Positions 27,003-37,781 are shown, numbered from the stretch's first letter. The stretch is DNA of 64,000 nucleotides from Puniceicoccaceae bacterium 5H (GCA_009772895.1 WOUP01000004.1:1-64000), one strand, 5' to 3'. Translations and numbers: made by a program. Notes: generated by a model not told the origin, from the sequence alone.

Positions 27003-27611
27003 TTAGGCGGTCGTGGGGGAGAAGAGACTGTGTTTTATTTGCGCCTGAAGGTGGGCGAGGGAGCCCTCGTTCCAGATCACGACATCAGCTTTTTGCATTT
27101 TCTGCGCCACCGTCCATTGGTTGGCTTCACGTTGAGCGATTTGTTCGTCGTTCCATCCCCGGGCTTGGAGCCTCTGATGGCGGGTCTGGGTGCTAGCCGC
27201 AACGCACCAGGTGAGATCGAAGGACGAGTGCAGGTCTTTTTCGAAGAGCAGGGGGATTTCAATCACCACCAGCGGCTGCGGTTCGTCACAAATTCTTTGC
27301 CAGGCGGCGCGGACAGCGGGATGCAGCAATTCTTCGAGCTCGGCCAACCGCTCTCGTGAATTAAAGACGATACGCCCCAGAGATGGCCTGTCAACCTTTC
27401 CTTCCGCATCGAAAATGCCGTCGCCGAAGCGTTCGCGTAGGCGCTGCCGCATGGCGGGGTCGTCAAATTGCTCCCGGGCGAGCAAATCGGCCTGGGCGGT
27501 GCGGGCCCCCAGCTGCTGCAGAATCTCGAGCACCGTGGATTTGCCGCAGCCGATGCCACCGGTCAGGCCGATGCGGAGATGGGGAAGCGCTACTGGGATG
27601 GACGTCGACAT
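27003..27611 (-). CDS. coaE: Dephospho-CoA kinase
   Basis: 202 aa from ATG 27611 ([10 protein letters not shown]). P-loop [12 protein letters not shown] near residues 15-26, ADLLAREQ with the conserved acid, then [12 protein letters not shown] and a lid region ([21 protein letters not shown]). It catalyses the last step of coenzyme A synthesis, phosphorylating the 3' hydroxyl of dephospho-CoA. It lies upstream of rho on the same strand, 55 bp away, possibly cotranscribed. Confidence 0.93.
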   Translation of the reverse strand: MSTSIPVALPHLRIGLTGGIGCGKSTVLEILQQLGARTAQADLLAREQFDDPAMRQRLRERFGDGIFDAEGKVDRPSLGRIVFNSRERLAELEELLHPAVRAAWQRICDEPQPLVVIEIPLLFEKDLHSSFDLTWCVAASTQTRHQRLQARGWNDEQIAQREANQWTVAQKMQKADVVIWNEGSLAHLQAQIKHSLFSPTTA

Positions 27612-27729
27612 AGGGCGGTGAGCGGTCAAAAAATGCGGTAAACGGCGGGAAAAGTATGTAAAAAGGCTTCTTTAACTCGACTCAGTTAGGCTGAGGGTGT
27701 TTGATAGCCCATTCCCGCTGAGCTGAGTC

Positions 27730-28593
27730 ATGTCATATACGCTGCAAGATATCGATACCCGTGCGCCCCAAGCGGTGGCCCGTGCGGTCAAGCAGCTGGT
27801 GCAGGATTTGTTCCCCGCCTTTCCTGTGGCGTTTGTCGATGAGGCGATTGCGGATACGCAGAACATTTTTGAAGGACGTTTCGCGGACTTTCAAGCCATG
27901 GATACGGTCTACCATGACTTGGAGCATACCATGCAGGCGACGCTGTGCTGGATGCGGCTCTTTCATGGTTACGTAAGGGGCGGGGGTGAACTGCCTTTGA
28001 CCGAGCACGACCTGCGGGTGGGGCTGTTCGGGATTCTGCTGCACGACATCGGCTATCTCAAGCGGCAGGGCGACGAGGTCGGCACGGGTGCCAAATACAC
28101 CTTCGTCCACGAGCGGCGCAGCTGCGAGATGTCTGTGGTCTGCCTGCTGCAGCGTGGCTGGAGTCTGGACGATATTTTTGCGGTGCAGCACCTGATCAGC
28201 TGCACGGGCCCGAGGGCGCTGATGGATGCGATCCCTTTTGACAGCCGTGCGGAGCGCTTGCTGGGCCAAATGGTGTGCACGGCGGACTACCTGGGGCAGA
28301 TGAGCGATCCAGGTTACCCGGATAAGTTGCCGGTGCTGTTTTGCGAGTTTGAGGAGAGCGACGATTATCGCGGCATTGCGCGGAAAGAGCGTGCGTTTGC
28401 CAATGCGACCGAGCTGATGCAGAACACGCCCGTATTTTGGCAGGATGTTGTGATCCCAAAGCTGGAGATCGAGTGCGCCGGCGTGTGCCACTACTTGAGC
28501 CGTCCCTTTCCGGATGGCCCAAATCCTTATATCGCGGCGGTAGAGGCTAACATCGAGCGCGTGAAACAGCGCGTTTGGGCTCCGGCAGTGTAG
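27730..28593 (+). CDS. HD-domain phosphohydrolase
   Basis: 287 aa. A metal-dependent HD fold with His62/Asp63/His66 (YHDLEH), His105-Asp106 (LLHDIGYL) and a distal Asp186 (CTADYLGQ), the H...HD...D pattern. It is close in style to the HDc/HD-GYP-related group, but no GYP motif is present, so cyclic-di-GMP cleavage is not implied. Substrate unknown; nucleotides or phospho-compounds are typical. It is followed 2 bp later by the GspE-like gene and is probably cotranscribed with it. Confidence 0.82.
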   Translation: MSYTLQDIDTRAPQAVARAVKQLVQDLFPAFPVAFVDEAIADTQNIFEGRFADFQAMDTVYHDLEHTMQATLCWMRLFHGYVRGGGELPLTEHDLRVGLFGILLHDIGYLKRQGDEVGTGAKYTFVHERRSCEMSVVCLLQRGWSLDDIFAVQHLISCTGPRALMDAIPFDSRAERLLGQMVCTADYLGQMSDPGYPDKLPVLFCEFEESDDYRGIARKERAFANATELMQNTPVFWQDVVIPKLEIECAGVCHYLSRPFPDGPNPYIAAVEANIERVKQRVWAPAV

Positions 28594-28595
28594 GG

Positions 28596-30071
28596 GTGGA
28601 AGACTCAGCTGCGGAGGGCGGCACTCCCTGGGCGGAGGCGCTGGTGGAAGAGCTGCTGCGGCAAGGCAGCGCGACGCAGGCGGATGTCTCGCTGGCGCGC
28701 CTCACGACCTGCTCGGACGATCCGGCGGCCTGGTTGGTATATTGGCAGCAGATCCGGCTCGTCTCGGCGGATGAGGTGCAGGCGTTGCGGGCCGAGTTGA
28801 AGGGGTGGCCTTTTCTTACGATGGCAGAGTTCGACCCCGCTTGCGGTCGGGCGGTCGGGCTGGAGTGGGCCGTGCGCTACGGGGTGTTGCCCTGGTGTCG
28901 TGTGGGCGGCAAATGGCGGGTGGCGATGGCGGAGCCGCGTCTCGCGGAACTGAAGCAGTTGGCGTGTCTGCTGGCAGAGCCGGTCGAGCCGGCGCTGGTG
29001 ACGGCCGAGGTGCTGCAGCTGGCCCAGGAATTGATCGCCGACGCGTCACCTCCGTTGCCGCGAGGGCAGGCGGTCGCCTTGGAGCGTATCCTGGAAGACG
29101 CGTTGGCGGCGCGGGCGAGCGATGTGCACCTGCAGCCGATCGAGGGGCGACTGGCCTTGCGCTGGCGGGTGGACGGCGTGCTGCGGCCCGGGCCGGACCC
29201 CGCGACCGATGGGGCCGAGCTGTTCAATCACCTGAAGCTGCGCGCCGGGCTCTCCTCGACGGAGCAGCGGCGGCCGCAGGACGGGCGTTTTTCCGCCGCT
29301 GGGTGCAATTGGCGCGTTTCGATTCTGCCGGGCCTGGCTGGAGAGTCGGCGGTCCTGCGCCTGCTGGATCACGCGGAGGCACCGGAGACCCTCAGCGGGC
29401 TGGAAATCCCGGTGCACGTGCGGGAGCGCGTGGTGCGCGAGATCCAAAGACCGGAGGGCTTGGTGTTGGTGACGGGGCCCACGGGCTCGGGCAAAACCAC
29501 GACGCTTTATGCCATGGCGCGGGCGGTGAGCGGGCCGGGGCGCAAGGTCGCGACGGTGGAGGACCCGATCGAGGTGCGTTTGCCGGGGGTGGCGCAAGTG
29601 GCGGTGCGGGCAGAGCAGGGGCTCGGCTTTGCGCAGGTGTTGCGTTCGCTGTTGCGGCAGGCCCCGGATGTGGTGTTGCTGGGCGAGATCCGCGATGCGG
29701 AGACGGCGCGTGTGGCGGTCGAAGCATCGCTCACGGGCCACCTCGTGTTGTCGAGCCTGCACACCAACGACAGCGTCGGTGCGATCACGCGGCTGCGCGA
29801 TCTGGGGATCGAAGACTATCGTCTGGCCGCCTGCTTGCGTGGGGTGCTGGCCCAGCGACTGGTGCCGCGCCGGGATATGGGGCGGGTGGCGGTTTTTGAA
29901 TGGCTGCCGATAAGCCCGGCGTTGAGTGCGGCAGTGCACGCCGGTGCGAACGAGGCGGAGCTGCGGCAGCGGGCGATCGAGGCGGGCATGGCCGATCTCG
30001 CTACCCACGCGGCGGCTCTGGTGGAGGCAGGCACGGTGAGTGCCGAAGCCGCCTGGGCGCTCACGAAATAG
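28596..30071 (+). CDS. GspE/PilB-family secretion or pilus ATPase
   Basis: 491 aa from a GTG at 28596, 2 bp after the preceding stop; a TTG at 28575 overlapping that gene is an alternative. A MshEN-like N-domain is followed by the ATPase core: Walker A GPTGSGKT at 294-301, Asp box VEDPIE, Walker B VVLLGEIRD (about 359) and His box GHLVLSSLHTND (about 381). The zinc-binding tetracysteine insert usual in GspE/PilB is absent: QRLVPRRD joins straight to GRVAVFEWLP. No GspF, PilC or other assembly gene is adjacent; a pseudopilin gene lies 24 kb away at 54552. It powers type II secretion or type IV pili, which one is unclear. Confidence 0.87.
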   Translation: MEDSAAEGGTPWAEALVEELLRQGSATQADVSLARLTTCSDDPAAWLVYWQQIRLVSADEVQALRAELKGWPFLTMAEFDPACGRAVGLEWAVRYGVLPWCRVGGKWRVAMAEPRLAELKQLACLLAEPVEPALVTAEVLQLAQELIADASPPLPRGQAVALERILEDALAARASDVHLQPIEGRLALRWRVDGVLRPGPDPATDGAELFNHLKLRAGLSSTEQRRPQDGRFSAAGCNWRVSILPGLAGESAVLRLLDHAEAPETLSGLEIPVHVRERVVREIQRPEGLVLVTGPTGSGKTTTLYAMARAVSGPGRKVATVEDPIEVRLPGVAQVAVRAEQGLGFAQVLRSLLRQAPDVVLLGEIRDAETARVAVEASLTGHLVLSSLHTNDSVGAITRLRDLGIEDYRLAACLRGVLAQRLVPRRDMGRVAVFEWLPISPALSAAVHAGANEAELRQRAIEAGMADLATHAAALVEAGTVSAEAAWALTK

Positions 30072-30080
30072 CCGTATTGC

Positions 30081-30815
30081 CTATTGCCCGGAGAGGGCGA
30101 ACATGGCGATGCCGGCGGCGACGCCGGCATTGAGGCTGTTGATCTTGCCCTGTTGCTCCACGCGCACGATGTGCTCGGCCTTGTTGAGGATGAACTGCCC
30201 GACGCTCTTGTCTTCGCCACCGATCACGAGCAGCAGTTTCTCCGGCACATCCTTGGCCAGATCGCGCAGGTCGATGCTGCCTTTGGCGTCGAGTGCGGCC
30301 ACCTGATAGCCTGCTTCCTGGGCCAGTTGCACGTATTTGTTGGCCGTGCAATCCTTGGCGATCTGCATAAACTCCGCCGCGCCGGCCGAGACCTTGACCA
30401 CGCTGGGGTAGACTTCCGGTACGCCCTTGGTCGGCAGTAGCACGCTGGTAAAGCCAAAGATCTCCGCACTGCGCAGGATGGCGCCCACGTTGTGCGGGTC
30501 CTCCACGTTGTCGAGCAGGAGCAGGCGCGGGTGCTGCGTCTCGAAGACCTCCTCGAAGCGCACGTAGGGGTAGGTGCCGGTGCGCAACACTACGCCCTGA
30601 TGTTCACGCGTCCCGCTGAGCTGGATCAGGCGGCCCTTGTCGACCAGCTCGACCGGCACGCCCTGGCGCTGCAGCAGGTCGTGCAGCTTGGAGAGGCGAC
30701 CGCTCTGGTAGGTCTGCTCGTTGAGGTAGGCATCATACACCTTGCGGCGTCCGGCCCGGAGGCACTCGAACGCCGGGTTGAGCCCATAGAGAAATTCACG
30801 CGATGACTTGGCCAC
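30081..30815 (-). CDS. TrmH-family 2'-O RNA methyltransferase (RlmB-like)
   Basis: 244 aa starting with GTG 30815. The N-terminal L30e-like substrate domain (FLYGLNPAFECLRAG) is followed by a SPOUT domain with the three TrmH motifs: LLLDNVEDPHNVGAILRSAE, LVIGGEDKSVG, and INSLNAGVAAGIAMF. RlmB methylates G2251 of 23S rRNA; other members act on tRNA, so the target is probable rather than certain. It is the last of the leftward genes after tatA, but a terminator separates them. Confidence 0.9.
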   Translation of the reverse strand: MAKSSREFLYGLNPAFECLRAGRRKVYDAYLNEQTYQSGRLSKLHDLLQRQGVPVELVDKGRLIQLSGTREHQGVVLRTGTYPYVRFEEVFETQHPRLLLLDNVEDPHNVGAILRSAEIFGFTSVLLPTKGVPEVYPSVVKVSAGAAEFMQIAKDCTANKYVQLAQEAGYQVAALDAKGSIDLRDLAKDVPEKLLLVIGGEDKSVGQFILNKAEHIVRVEQQGKINSLNAGVAAGIAMFALSGQ

Positions 30816-30884
30816 GGATCAAATCGTGCATGCTTGGCCGCCCGCGCTCAAGCGGCAAGGGCAAAAGGGGGGTGGTAGGGGCAC

Positions 30885-30915
30885 AAAAAAGCGCGGGCCC
30901 TGTTGAGGTCCGCGC
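30885..30915 (-). terminator. Intrinsic terminator after tatA
   Basis: 9-bp stem with one mismatch (30891-30899 with 30907-30915), 7-nt loop, T6 on the minus strand. It closes the dnaG-rpoD-tatA cluster. Confidence 0.8.
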
Positions 30916-30941
30916 CTTCGATAAAAAAGGAAAATCCGTCC

Positions 30942-31268
30942 TTACGCCTGTTTGGGCGTGTGGGCGTGTTCCGTCTCTTCTTTCGCGCCTTCGGCCTGAC
31001 TTTCGGCACGCGGCTGCGTCTGGGCGGGGGCTTGGGCCTGCTGCTTCTTTTGGGCAGAGCTGTTGTCCTCGCCGGCGGAATCCATTGCGTTTTGGAAATC
31101 TTCCTGGACTTCTCGGGTCGCCTTCTTGAACTCCTGCATGCTCTTACCCATGCTGCGAGCGAGCTCCGGCAGGCGCTTGGCGCCAAAGAGGAGCAACACG
31201 ATGAGCAGAATGAGCGTGATTTCGGTCGCACTCAGGTTCTGAATGAAGGCGAGGTCGGTGGAAAACAT
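30942..31268 (-). CDS. tatA: Sec-independent protein translocase subunit TatA/E
   Basis: 108 aa. One N-terminal membrane helix (about 13-30, ATEITLILLIVLLLF), the FGAKRLPELARSMGKSMQEFKK hinge and amphipathic helix typical of TatA/TatE, then a polar Gln/Glu-rich tail. TatA forms the pore for folded twin-arginine proteins; the carboxylesterase at 13923 is a candidate client. TatB and TatC are not in this window. It follows rpoD by 84 bp on the same strand. Confidence 0.92.
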   Translation of the reverse strand: MFSTDLAFIQNLSATEITLILLIVLLLFGAKRLPELARSMGKSMQEFKKATREVQEDFQNAMDSAGEDNSSAQKKQQAQAPAQTQPRAESQAEGAKEETEHAHTPKQA

Positions 31269-31352
31269 GGTCTAAAGAGGGTATATACAATTTAGGTAGG
31301 CTGTAAATGCCAATTGGCTGACCTCATAGGGGAAGCCAGCCAAGCAACGGGC

Positions 31353-33191
<1,839 letters not shown>

Positions 33192-33224
33192 GCTTAAAAA
33201 TAAGTCGGACGGTAAAGTTGATGG

Positions 33225-35090
33225 CTAAGCCGTAAGTTCCTCCGGCAGGAGGCGGGTGGGGTCGGAGCGGAGCTGGAGTAGCTCTTTGCGTTTTGCGAGC
33301 AGGTTGCGCAGTTGATCAATTTCTTGCGGGGGCAGGTTCTGCACTTGTCGTGTCAGGTGCTCCAATTGATCTTTCAGGCCGCGATGGACGGCCCGTAAAA
33401 AGGCGTGTTTCGCCCAGACATTGAGGTCGTTACCCTCAACGTCGCGTTCCTCCGCCAGACAGCTGTAAAAACAGAGTCTCTCTTCTTTTGTTTCGAGTAA
33501 TGCGTCACTTTGTTGAGAATCCTCCCAAATGCCTTCGCGAGCGGCGGCCAAGAACCTCTCCAGCAATTGGCCCTCCATGGTAGAACGATCGATCCAGTCA
33601 TAGTCCAGGATAGGTGCAACAGCGATTGCCAGACGGGGGTCTCGCAAAATTAACCAGAGTAGATCTTTTTCGATCGATGTCAACTTGCCATTGCCAGTTT
33701 TTTCTGGTATAGGCCCCGCTGCGGCCTGTGGTTGGGCGCTTTGTCCACGGCTCCGGGCCGCCGTGAAGCGTTGGAAATCCACCTTGGCGGCGGCTGGATC
33801 GAGGTGCAGGCAATGGGCCGCTTCTTCGAGGTAGGCGTTCTGCAGGGCCTGCTGCTCGCATTCGGCGATGATGGCGAAAATCTGTTGCAGCGCGTTGCTG
33901 CGTTCCTGCGCGCTGGGGTTGTCTTGCGGCAACAGGGCACGTGCGGCAAAGGGAATGGCTTCGACCGCATCGGCGCGGCAGGCTTCGAGGGCCTCCTTGC
34001 CGCCTTCGCGCAGCAGGTCGTCCGGGTCGGCCTTGTCCGGCAGGGGGATGAAGCGCACTTCGAGGCCGGCCTTCAGGGCCAGCGGCAACATGCGCAGGGC
34101 CCCCTTGCGGCCCGCGTTGTCGCCGTCGAGCAGCACGTCCACGCGCTCGGCGTAGCGGCGCAGCAGGCGCATCTGGTCTTCTGTGATCGAAGTGCCCTGG
34201 GGGGCGATGGCGGCCTTGATCCCGCAGGCCCAGCAGCGCAGGGCGTCGAGCTGGCCTTCCACGATGGTAAAGGCGCCTTCGTCGGTCACGGCTTCGCGCG
34301 CGCGCTCGAGATTGAAGACGAGGCGGCTCTTGTGGAAGAGCGGCGTCTCCGGGCTGTTGATGTATTTGGCCTCGCGCGCCGGATCGTCCTCGGGGGTGAG
34401 GTCGAGCTGGCGCGCGGTGAAGGCGATGATCTGCCCTTGGTAGTTGCGGATGGGCACCATCAGGCGACCGCGGAAGCGGTTGAGCCAGCGGCGCGGATCG
34501 GAGACGTGGTCGCGGGCGTAAAAGAGGCCGCACTGGCGCAGGGCGTCGTCGCTGAAGCCCTTCTTGACCAGGAATTCGTTCAGCTGATTGCCCTGCACGG
34601 GCGCGAAGCCGATCTTGAAGTCCTTGGCCAGCTCGAGGGTAAAGCCGCGCTTTTCCTGCCAATAGGTGCGGACCTGTTCGCTGTTGGCCTGGTCTGCGAG
34701 GAAGGCGCGGTGAAAGAACTCGGCAGCATATTCGTGGATCGCCAGCAACTCCTGTCGCAGGGAGCGCTGCTGCGGGTCGGGGCCTTCGCCCTGTTCGTAT
34801 TGCAGTTCGACATTGAAGCGCTCGGCCAGGGCCTCGACTGCCTCCTGAAAGGTCAGCTTTTCCTGTTCCTCCAGAAACGAGAAGATGTCGCCCGCCAGCC
34901 CGGAGGAGAAGCACTTGTAGATGCCTTTGTCGGGCAGCACGTAAAACGACGGGGTCTTTTCGTGGGAAAAGGGGCTCAGGCCGACGTAGTTCTTGCCGCT
35001 GCGTTTGAGCGTCACCACGGGCGACACCACATCGTAGATATTGATGCGGGCCTTGAGGTCTTCGATCGACTGGCGGCTGATCAGCGGCAT
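33225..35090 (-). CDS. dnaG: DNA primase DnaG with degenerate zinc-binding domain
   Basis: 621 aa. The N-terminal CHC2-type domain is present (SPFSHEKTPSFYV, IYKCFSSGLAGDIFSFL), but the four zinc ligands read Ser39, Ser42, Cys60, Ser63 in place of Cys, His, Cys, Cys. The catalytic core and TOPRIM domain follow: FTIVEGQLDALRCWACG, then VDVLLDGDNAGRKGALR with the metal-binding acids. The C-terminal helicase-interacting part is present. It makes RNA primers at the replication fork. First gene of a dnaG-rpoD-tatA cluster; its start codon lies inside the small palindrome ATTTA-gac-TAAAT, with no clear ribosome-binding site. Confidence 0.95.
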   Translation of the reverse strand: MPLISRQSIEDLKARINIYDVVSPVVTLKRSGKNYVGLSPFSHEKTPSFYVLPDKGIYKCFSSGLAGDIFSFLEEQEKLTFQEAVEALAERFNVELQYEQGEGPDPQQRSLRQELLAIHEYAAEFFHRAFLADQANSEQVRTYWQEKRGFTLELAKDFKIGFAPVQGNQLNEFLVKKGFSDDALRQCGLFYARDHVSDPRRWLNRFRGRLMVPIRNYQGQIIAFTARQLDLTPEDDPAREAKYINSPETPLFHKSRLVFNLERAREAVTDEGAFTIVEGQLDALRCWACGIKAAIAPQGTSITEDQMRLLRRYAERVDVLLDGDNAGRKGALRMLPLALKAGLEVRFIPLPDKADPDDLLREGGKEALEACRADAVEAIPFAARALLPQDNPSAQERSNALQQIFAIIAECEQQALQNAYLEEAAHCLHLDPAAAKVDFQRFTAARSRGQSAQPQAAAGPIPEKTGNGKLTSIEKDLLWLILRDPRLAIAVAPILDYDWIDRSTMEGQLLERFLAAAREGIWEDSQQSDALLETKEERLCFYSCLAEERDVEGNDLNVWAKHAFLRAVHRGLKDQLEHLTRQVQNLPPQEIDQLRNLLAKRKELLQLRSDPTRLLPEELTA

Positions 35091-35198
35091 TTAGTCTAAA
35101 TACAGGACATCCCTAATGAGTGCAAATGCCTGTATTGGTTTCTTGTGACAGAGAAAAATCTGCAAGATAAAGGGCCATAAATCGGAGAAAGTGAAGGG

Positions 35199-35259
35199 GA
35201 AGTTATTGGCTTTTATTCGCACTTATTCACATCGCATTGTGAGTAAGTGCAATAACTTC
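35199..35259. promoter_or_regulatory. Long inverted repeat with inverted DnaA-box-like sites
   Basis: The arm 35213-35231 pairs with 35238-35255 (about 18 bp, one bulged base and one G-T pair) around a 6-nt loop. GAAGTTATTG at 35199-35208 is repeated inverted at 35250-35259. TTATTCACA at 35223-35231 matches the DnaA box TTATNCACA, and its mirror at 35238-35246 reads TTACTCACA on the other strand, one base off. It is 110-170 bp upstream of dnaG. Function is inferred. Confidence 0.45.
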
Positions 35260-35501
35260 AGGGGATAAGCGGAGTTGCGGAAGCGGCACCCCCAAAGTTA
35301 GCGCAACTGGCATGTAACTTTCTTGTGACGCCTTTATAAGCTGCTGCACGTTATCTTGTTACGTAACCGTTTTTGCTCAACTTTACCACGGTGGCCGGTG
35401 CTGGCGATGGGCGTTCGTGCGGCTGGCAAAGCGGCTTCAGGAGGGAGAGCCGCCGCCGAGAAGCTCCCAAACGGGCGGCGATTGTGAATTGTCTACAAAG
35501 G

Positions 35502-35530
35502 AAAAAAAGCCGCCCCGGAAATGAGGCGGC
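35502..35530 (-). terminator. Intrinsic terminator of the GH59 gene
   Basis: Stem GCCGCC/GGCGGC (35509-35514 with 35525-35530), 10-nt loop, T7 on the minus strand. It lies 20 bp after the GH59 stop. Confidence 0.75.
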
Positions 35531-35550
35531 GGTCGGAAATACCCGAGGCG

Positions 35551-37710
35551 CTAGCGAGGATAGATCGGTGTCTGGCCTGAGCGGGCTGCGGACGGCGGTG
35601 GCGTCGGCGCGCCCAGCGGCTTGATCTCGAGGTTGTCGTAATAGGGGGTGCTGAGGCGTCCGTCTTCATCTGCGGCGGCTAAGAGGCCGGCCATGCCCTC
35701 GGCGTAGCGGTAGTCTTCGGCGTGCAGGACCTTCTTGCCGTCGACGAGGCCGGTTATGGTTTTGCCTTCAAAGCGCAGGGTCAGGCGGTGCCACTGTTGT
35801 GGTTCGAAGTCGGGCAGCCGGGTGGAGGCCAGGACCTTTTCGCCCCCCTCGGCCGCGTCGTTCTGCGCCTTGATCAGGGCCTGTTGTTCGGCATCGCCCA
35901 CCAGCTCCTTCTTGTCTCGCTTGCCGCGCATGACGACGAGGGCGCATTCGCCGGAATCGGACAGCTGCAGCGAATAGCCTTTGGGGATGTAGCCGTAGCC
36001 AGTGCCGACATGGTTGATGCGGCCCATGACGCCCGCGGTGTCGCCAGGATTCAGGTAGACGTCGGCGGCAACTTCGTAGTCATGCCACGTGGCGTCGCCG
36101 ATGATGGTGTAGGGTTGCCAGGCAGGGGCCCAGGAGATGGTGCGGGCGGGGATGGCCTGCTGCAGGCAGCGGCCCTTGCCGTCGGGGCGCTCGGTAAGCT
36201 CGAACACGTCGGCGATATCGGCGGTATAACGGGGCAGGTGGCCCCACCGCGCCGGGTCGTCGTAGCTCTCGAAGGTCTCGTAGTAGGGGAAGGGAAACGG
36301 GGCGGCTTCCGGGATGGGGTCGAAGGAGCCCTTCTGCTGCCCGCGGGTGGTCGAGAGGGAGTAGATCGTCTCGGGTTGGAGGGTGAGGGTGACGCTGCCA
36401 TCGTCCGGCTGGAGGTCATCCAGGCGGGTAAACTGCTCCTGGGCGTTGCTGCGCCAGGCGCAAAGGTCATCGGTGGAGAGTCCGCCGGTGAGCTCGAAGC
36501 GGATGGTCTGGGGCGCGTCGGCGTCTTTGGTCTCGATGATGATGCTGTAGTCGTCGCCGGGAGACTTGAGGGTGACGTAGCTGCCGCCGCCTTCGAGTTC
36601 GCCCGAGCCGCCGTCGAGGTATTGCCAGCCCACGGCGGAAAATTGCCCGTAGTGGGCATAGCCCCATAGGGCTTCTCGCACTTCGTAGTGCCCGCTCCAG
36701 GGGGCGTGGGCGAGGATCATGGGCGGCTTTTCGGCATAGGGCTCCAGCGGATAGACGCCGCCGATGTCGTACCAGTTGACGATCTTGGTCGCCCCGCTGC
36801 GGATGTAATTGTCGTTGAAGCACTCCACGAGGCCGATCTCGCAATCGAAGCCGGGGAGGTAGACGTGGTCCTCGGTATTCCAGATGGGCTTGCCCATTTG
36901 CTCGGCCATGCGCTGGACTTCGGCGGAGGCGTGGCCGTCGGGCTGGCCGTAGAATACGTGGCCGCCGATGACGTCGATCGCCTCCTGCAGCTCCGCGTCG
37001 TGCAGCATGTCGTCGACGAAATCGAACTTGTCCTCGGGCCAGTTGTCGAAGGCGTGAATCTTCACGTCGTCGAAGCCGTTGGCGTCGAGCGTCTCTCGAA
37101 AACGCTTCACGAACGAAAAGCTGACGCCCTTTTCGTTGCGGCAGCCGATGGCGTCGAACTCCAGGCCGTAGACGTCGCGCAGGCCTTCGAGCCACTTCAC
37201 GTAGTAGTCGGCTGCGTCCTGCGACCAGAAGTCGCCGCCGCCGATCCAGCCGGGCGCGCTCCAGGCGGCGCCGTCGAGGGAGAGTTGCGGATTGCGTGCC
37301 TTGGCTTCGCGCAAGACCCACCAGGTGTAGCCGCGCGTGTAGTCGAGGTCGTCGCGCGTGCGCATGTGGCTGGGCATCGAGCCTTGGGTAGAGTTACCGT
37401 CGCCGGGGATCTCGACCAGCAGGGTGCTGACCGAGGCGCCGAACTTGGGCTTGAAGACCAGGTCGAGGATCTGGCCCCGCTGCGGCTCGGGGTAGTCCTT
37501 GAGCAGGACGGAGGTGCCGCCTCCGCCGTTGACGATGCCGATGCCGTCAAAGCGTTTGCCGCCGGCATGACCGTCTAGCTGGACGACGTGGGGCGTCGCA
37601 GGGGAGGAGGCTTGGGCGTGAATCGATTGCGGGGCGGCCAGCAGGCTGAGCGGCGCAAGGGCGCAGAGGCGCAGCGGAGTAGGCGTGCGCATCGGGGTGG
37701 GGTTGACCAT
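35551..37710 (-). CDS. Secreted GH59-like enzyme (galactocerebrosidase-type beta-galactosidase)
   Basis: 719 aa with a signal peptide (to about residue 33, SIHAQA). The N-terminal TIM barrel begins FDGIGIVNGGGGTSVLL and KDYPEPQRGQILDLVF, diagnostic of GH59. The probable acid/base is Glu193 (IGCRNEKG) and the nucleophile Glu280 (IWNTEDH), with spacing close to human galactocerebrosidase. A beta-sandwich (about 340-460) and a C-terminal lectin-like domain (about 480-700, with LTLRFEGKTITGLVDGKKV) follow, as in the human enzyme. It probably cuts beta-galactosides of glycolipids or polysaccharides; the natural substrate is unknown. Transcribed alone. Confidence 0.87.
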   Translation of the reverse strand: MVNPTPMRTPTPLRLCALAPLSLLAAPQSIHAQASSPATPHVVQLDGHAGGKRFDGIGIVNGGGGTSVLLKDYPEPQRGQILDLVFKPKFGASVSTLLVEIPGDGNSTQGSMPSHMRTRDDLDYTRGYTWWVLREAKARNPQLSLDGAAWSAPGWIGGGDFWSQDAADYYVKWLEGLRDVYGLEFDAIGCRNEKGVSFSFVKRFRETLDANGFDDVKIHAFDNWPEDKFDFVDDMLHDAELQEAIDVIGGHVFYGQPDGHASAEVQRMAEQMGKPIWNTEDHVYLPGFDCEIGLVECFNDNYIRSGATKIVNWYDIGGVYPLEPYAEKPPMILAHAPWSGHYEVREALWGYAHYGQFSAVGWQYLDGGSGELEGGGSYVTLKSPGDDYSIIIETKDADAPQTIRFELTGGLSTDDLCAWRSNAQEQFTRLDDLQPDDGSVTLTLQPETIYSLSTTRGQQKGSFDPIPEAAPFPFPYYETFESYDDPARWGHLPRYTADIADVFELTERPDGKGRCLQQAIPARTISWAPAWQPYTIIGDATWHDYEVAADVYLNPGDTAGVMGRINHVGTGYGYIPKGYSLQLSDSGECALVVMRGKRDKKELVGDAEQQALIKAQNDAAEGGEKVLASTRLPDFEPQQWHRLTLRFEGKTITGLVDGKKVLHAEDYRYAEGMAGLLAAADEDGRLSTPYYDNLEIKPLGAPTPPPSAARSGQTPIYPR

Positions 37711-37781
37711 GTCACCATTCTACGGCTCCTGCCGCCGGTGGCGACTGTCTATCCGGCTGACAGTAAGAGCTATAAGCGAAG

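Larger units (their letters stand above)
35091..35550. other. dnaG upstream region with structured DNA
   Basis: 460 bp without a gene. It holds the AATACAGG/CCTGTATT dyad (35099-35106 with 35129-35136), the large hairpin at 35199-35259 with DnaA-box-like arms, two copies of TTTCTTGTGAC (near 35139 and 35318), a 10-bp palindrome GTTACGTAAC at 35358, and the GH59 terminator at 35502. It presumably contains the dnaG operon promoter. Confidence 0.55.

Noticed and set aside
35400-35500. Possible structured RNA or tRNA in the dnaG upstream region
   Set aside because: GC-rich repeats of GGCGGC type, but no cloverleaf or known RNA motif.
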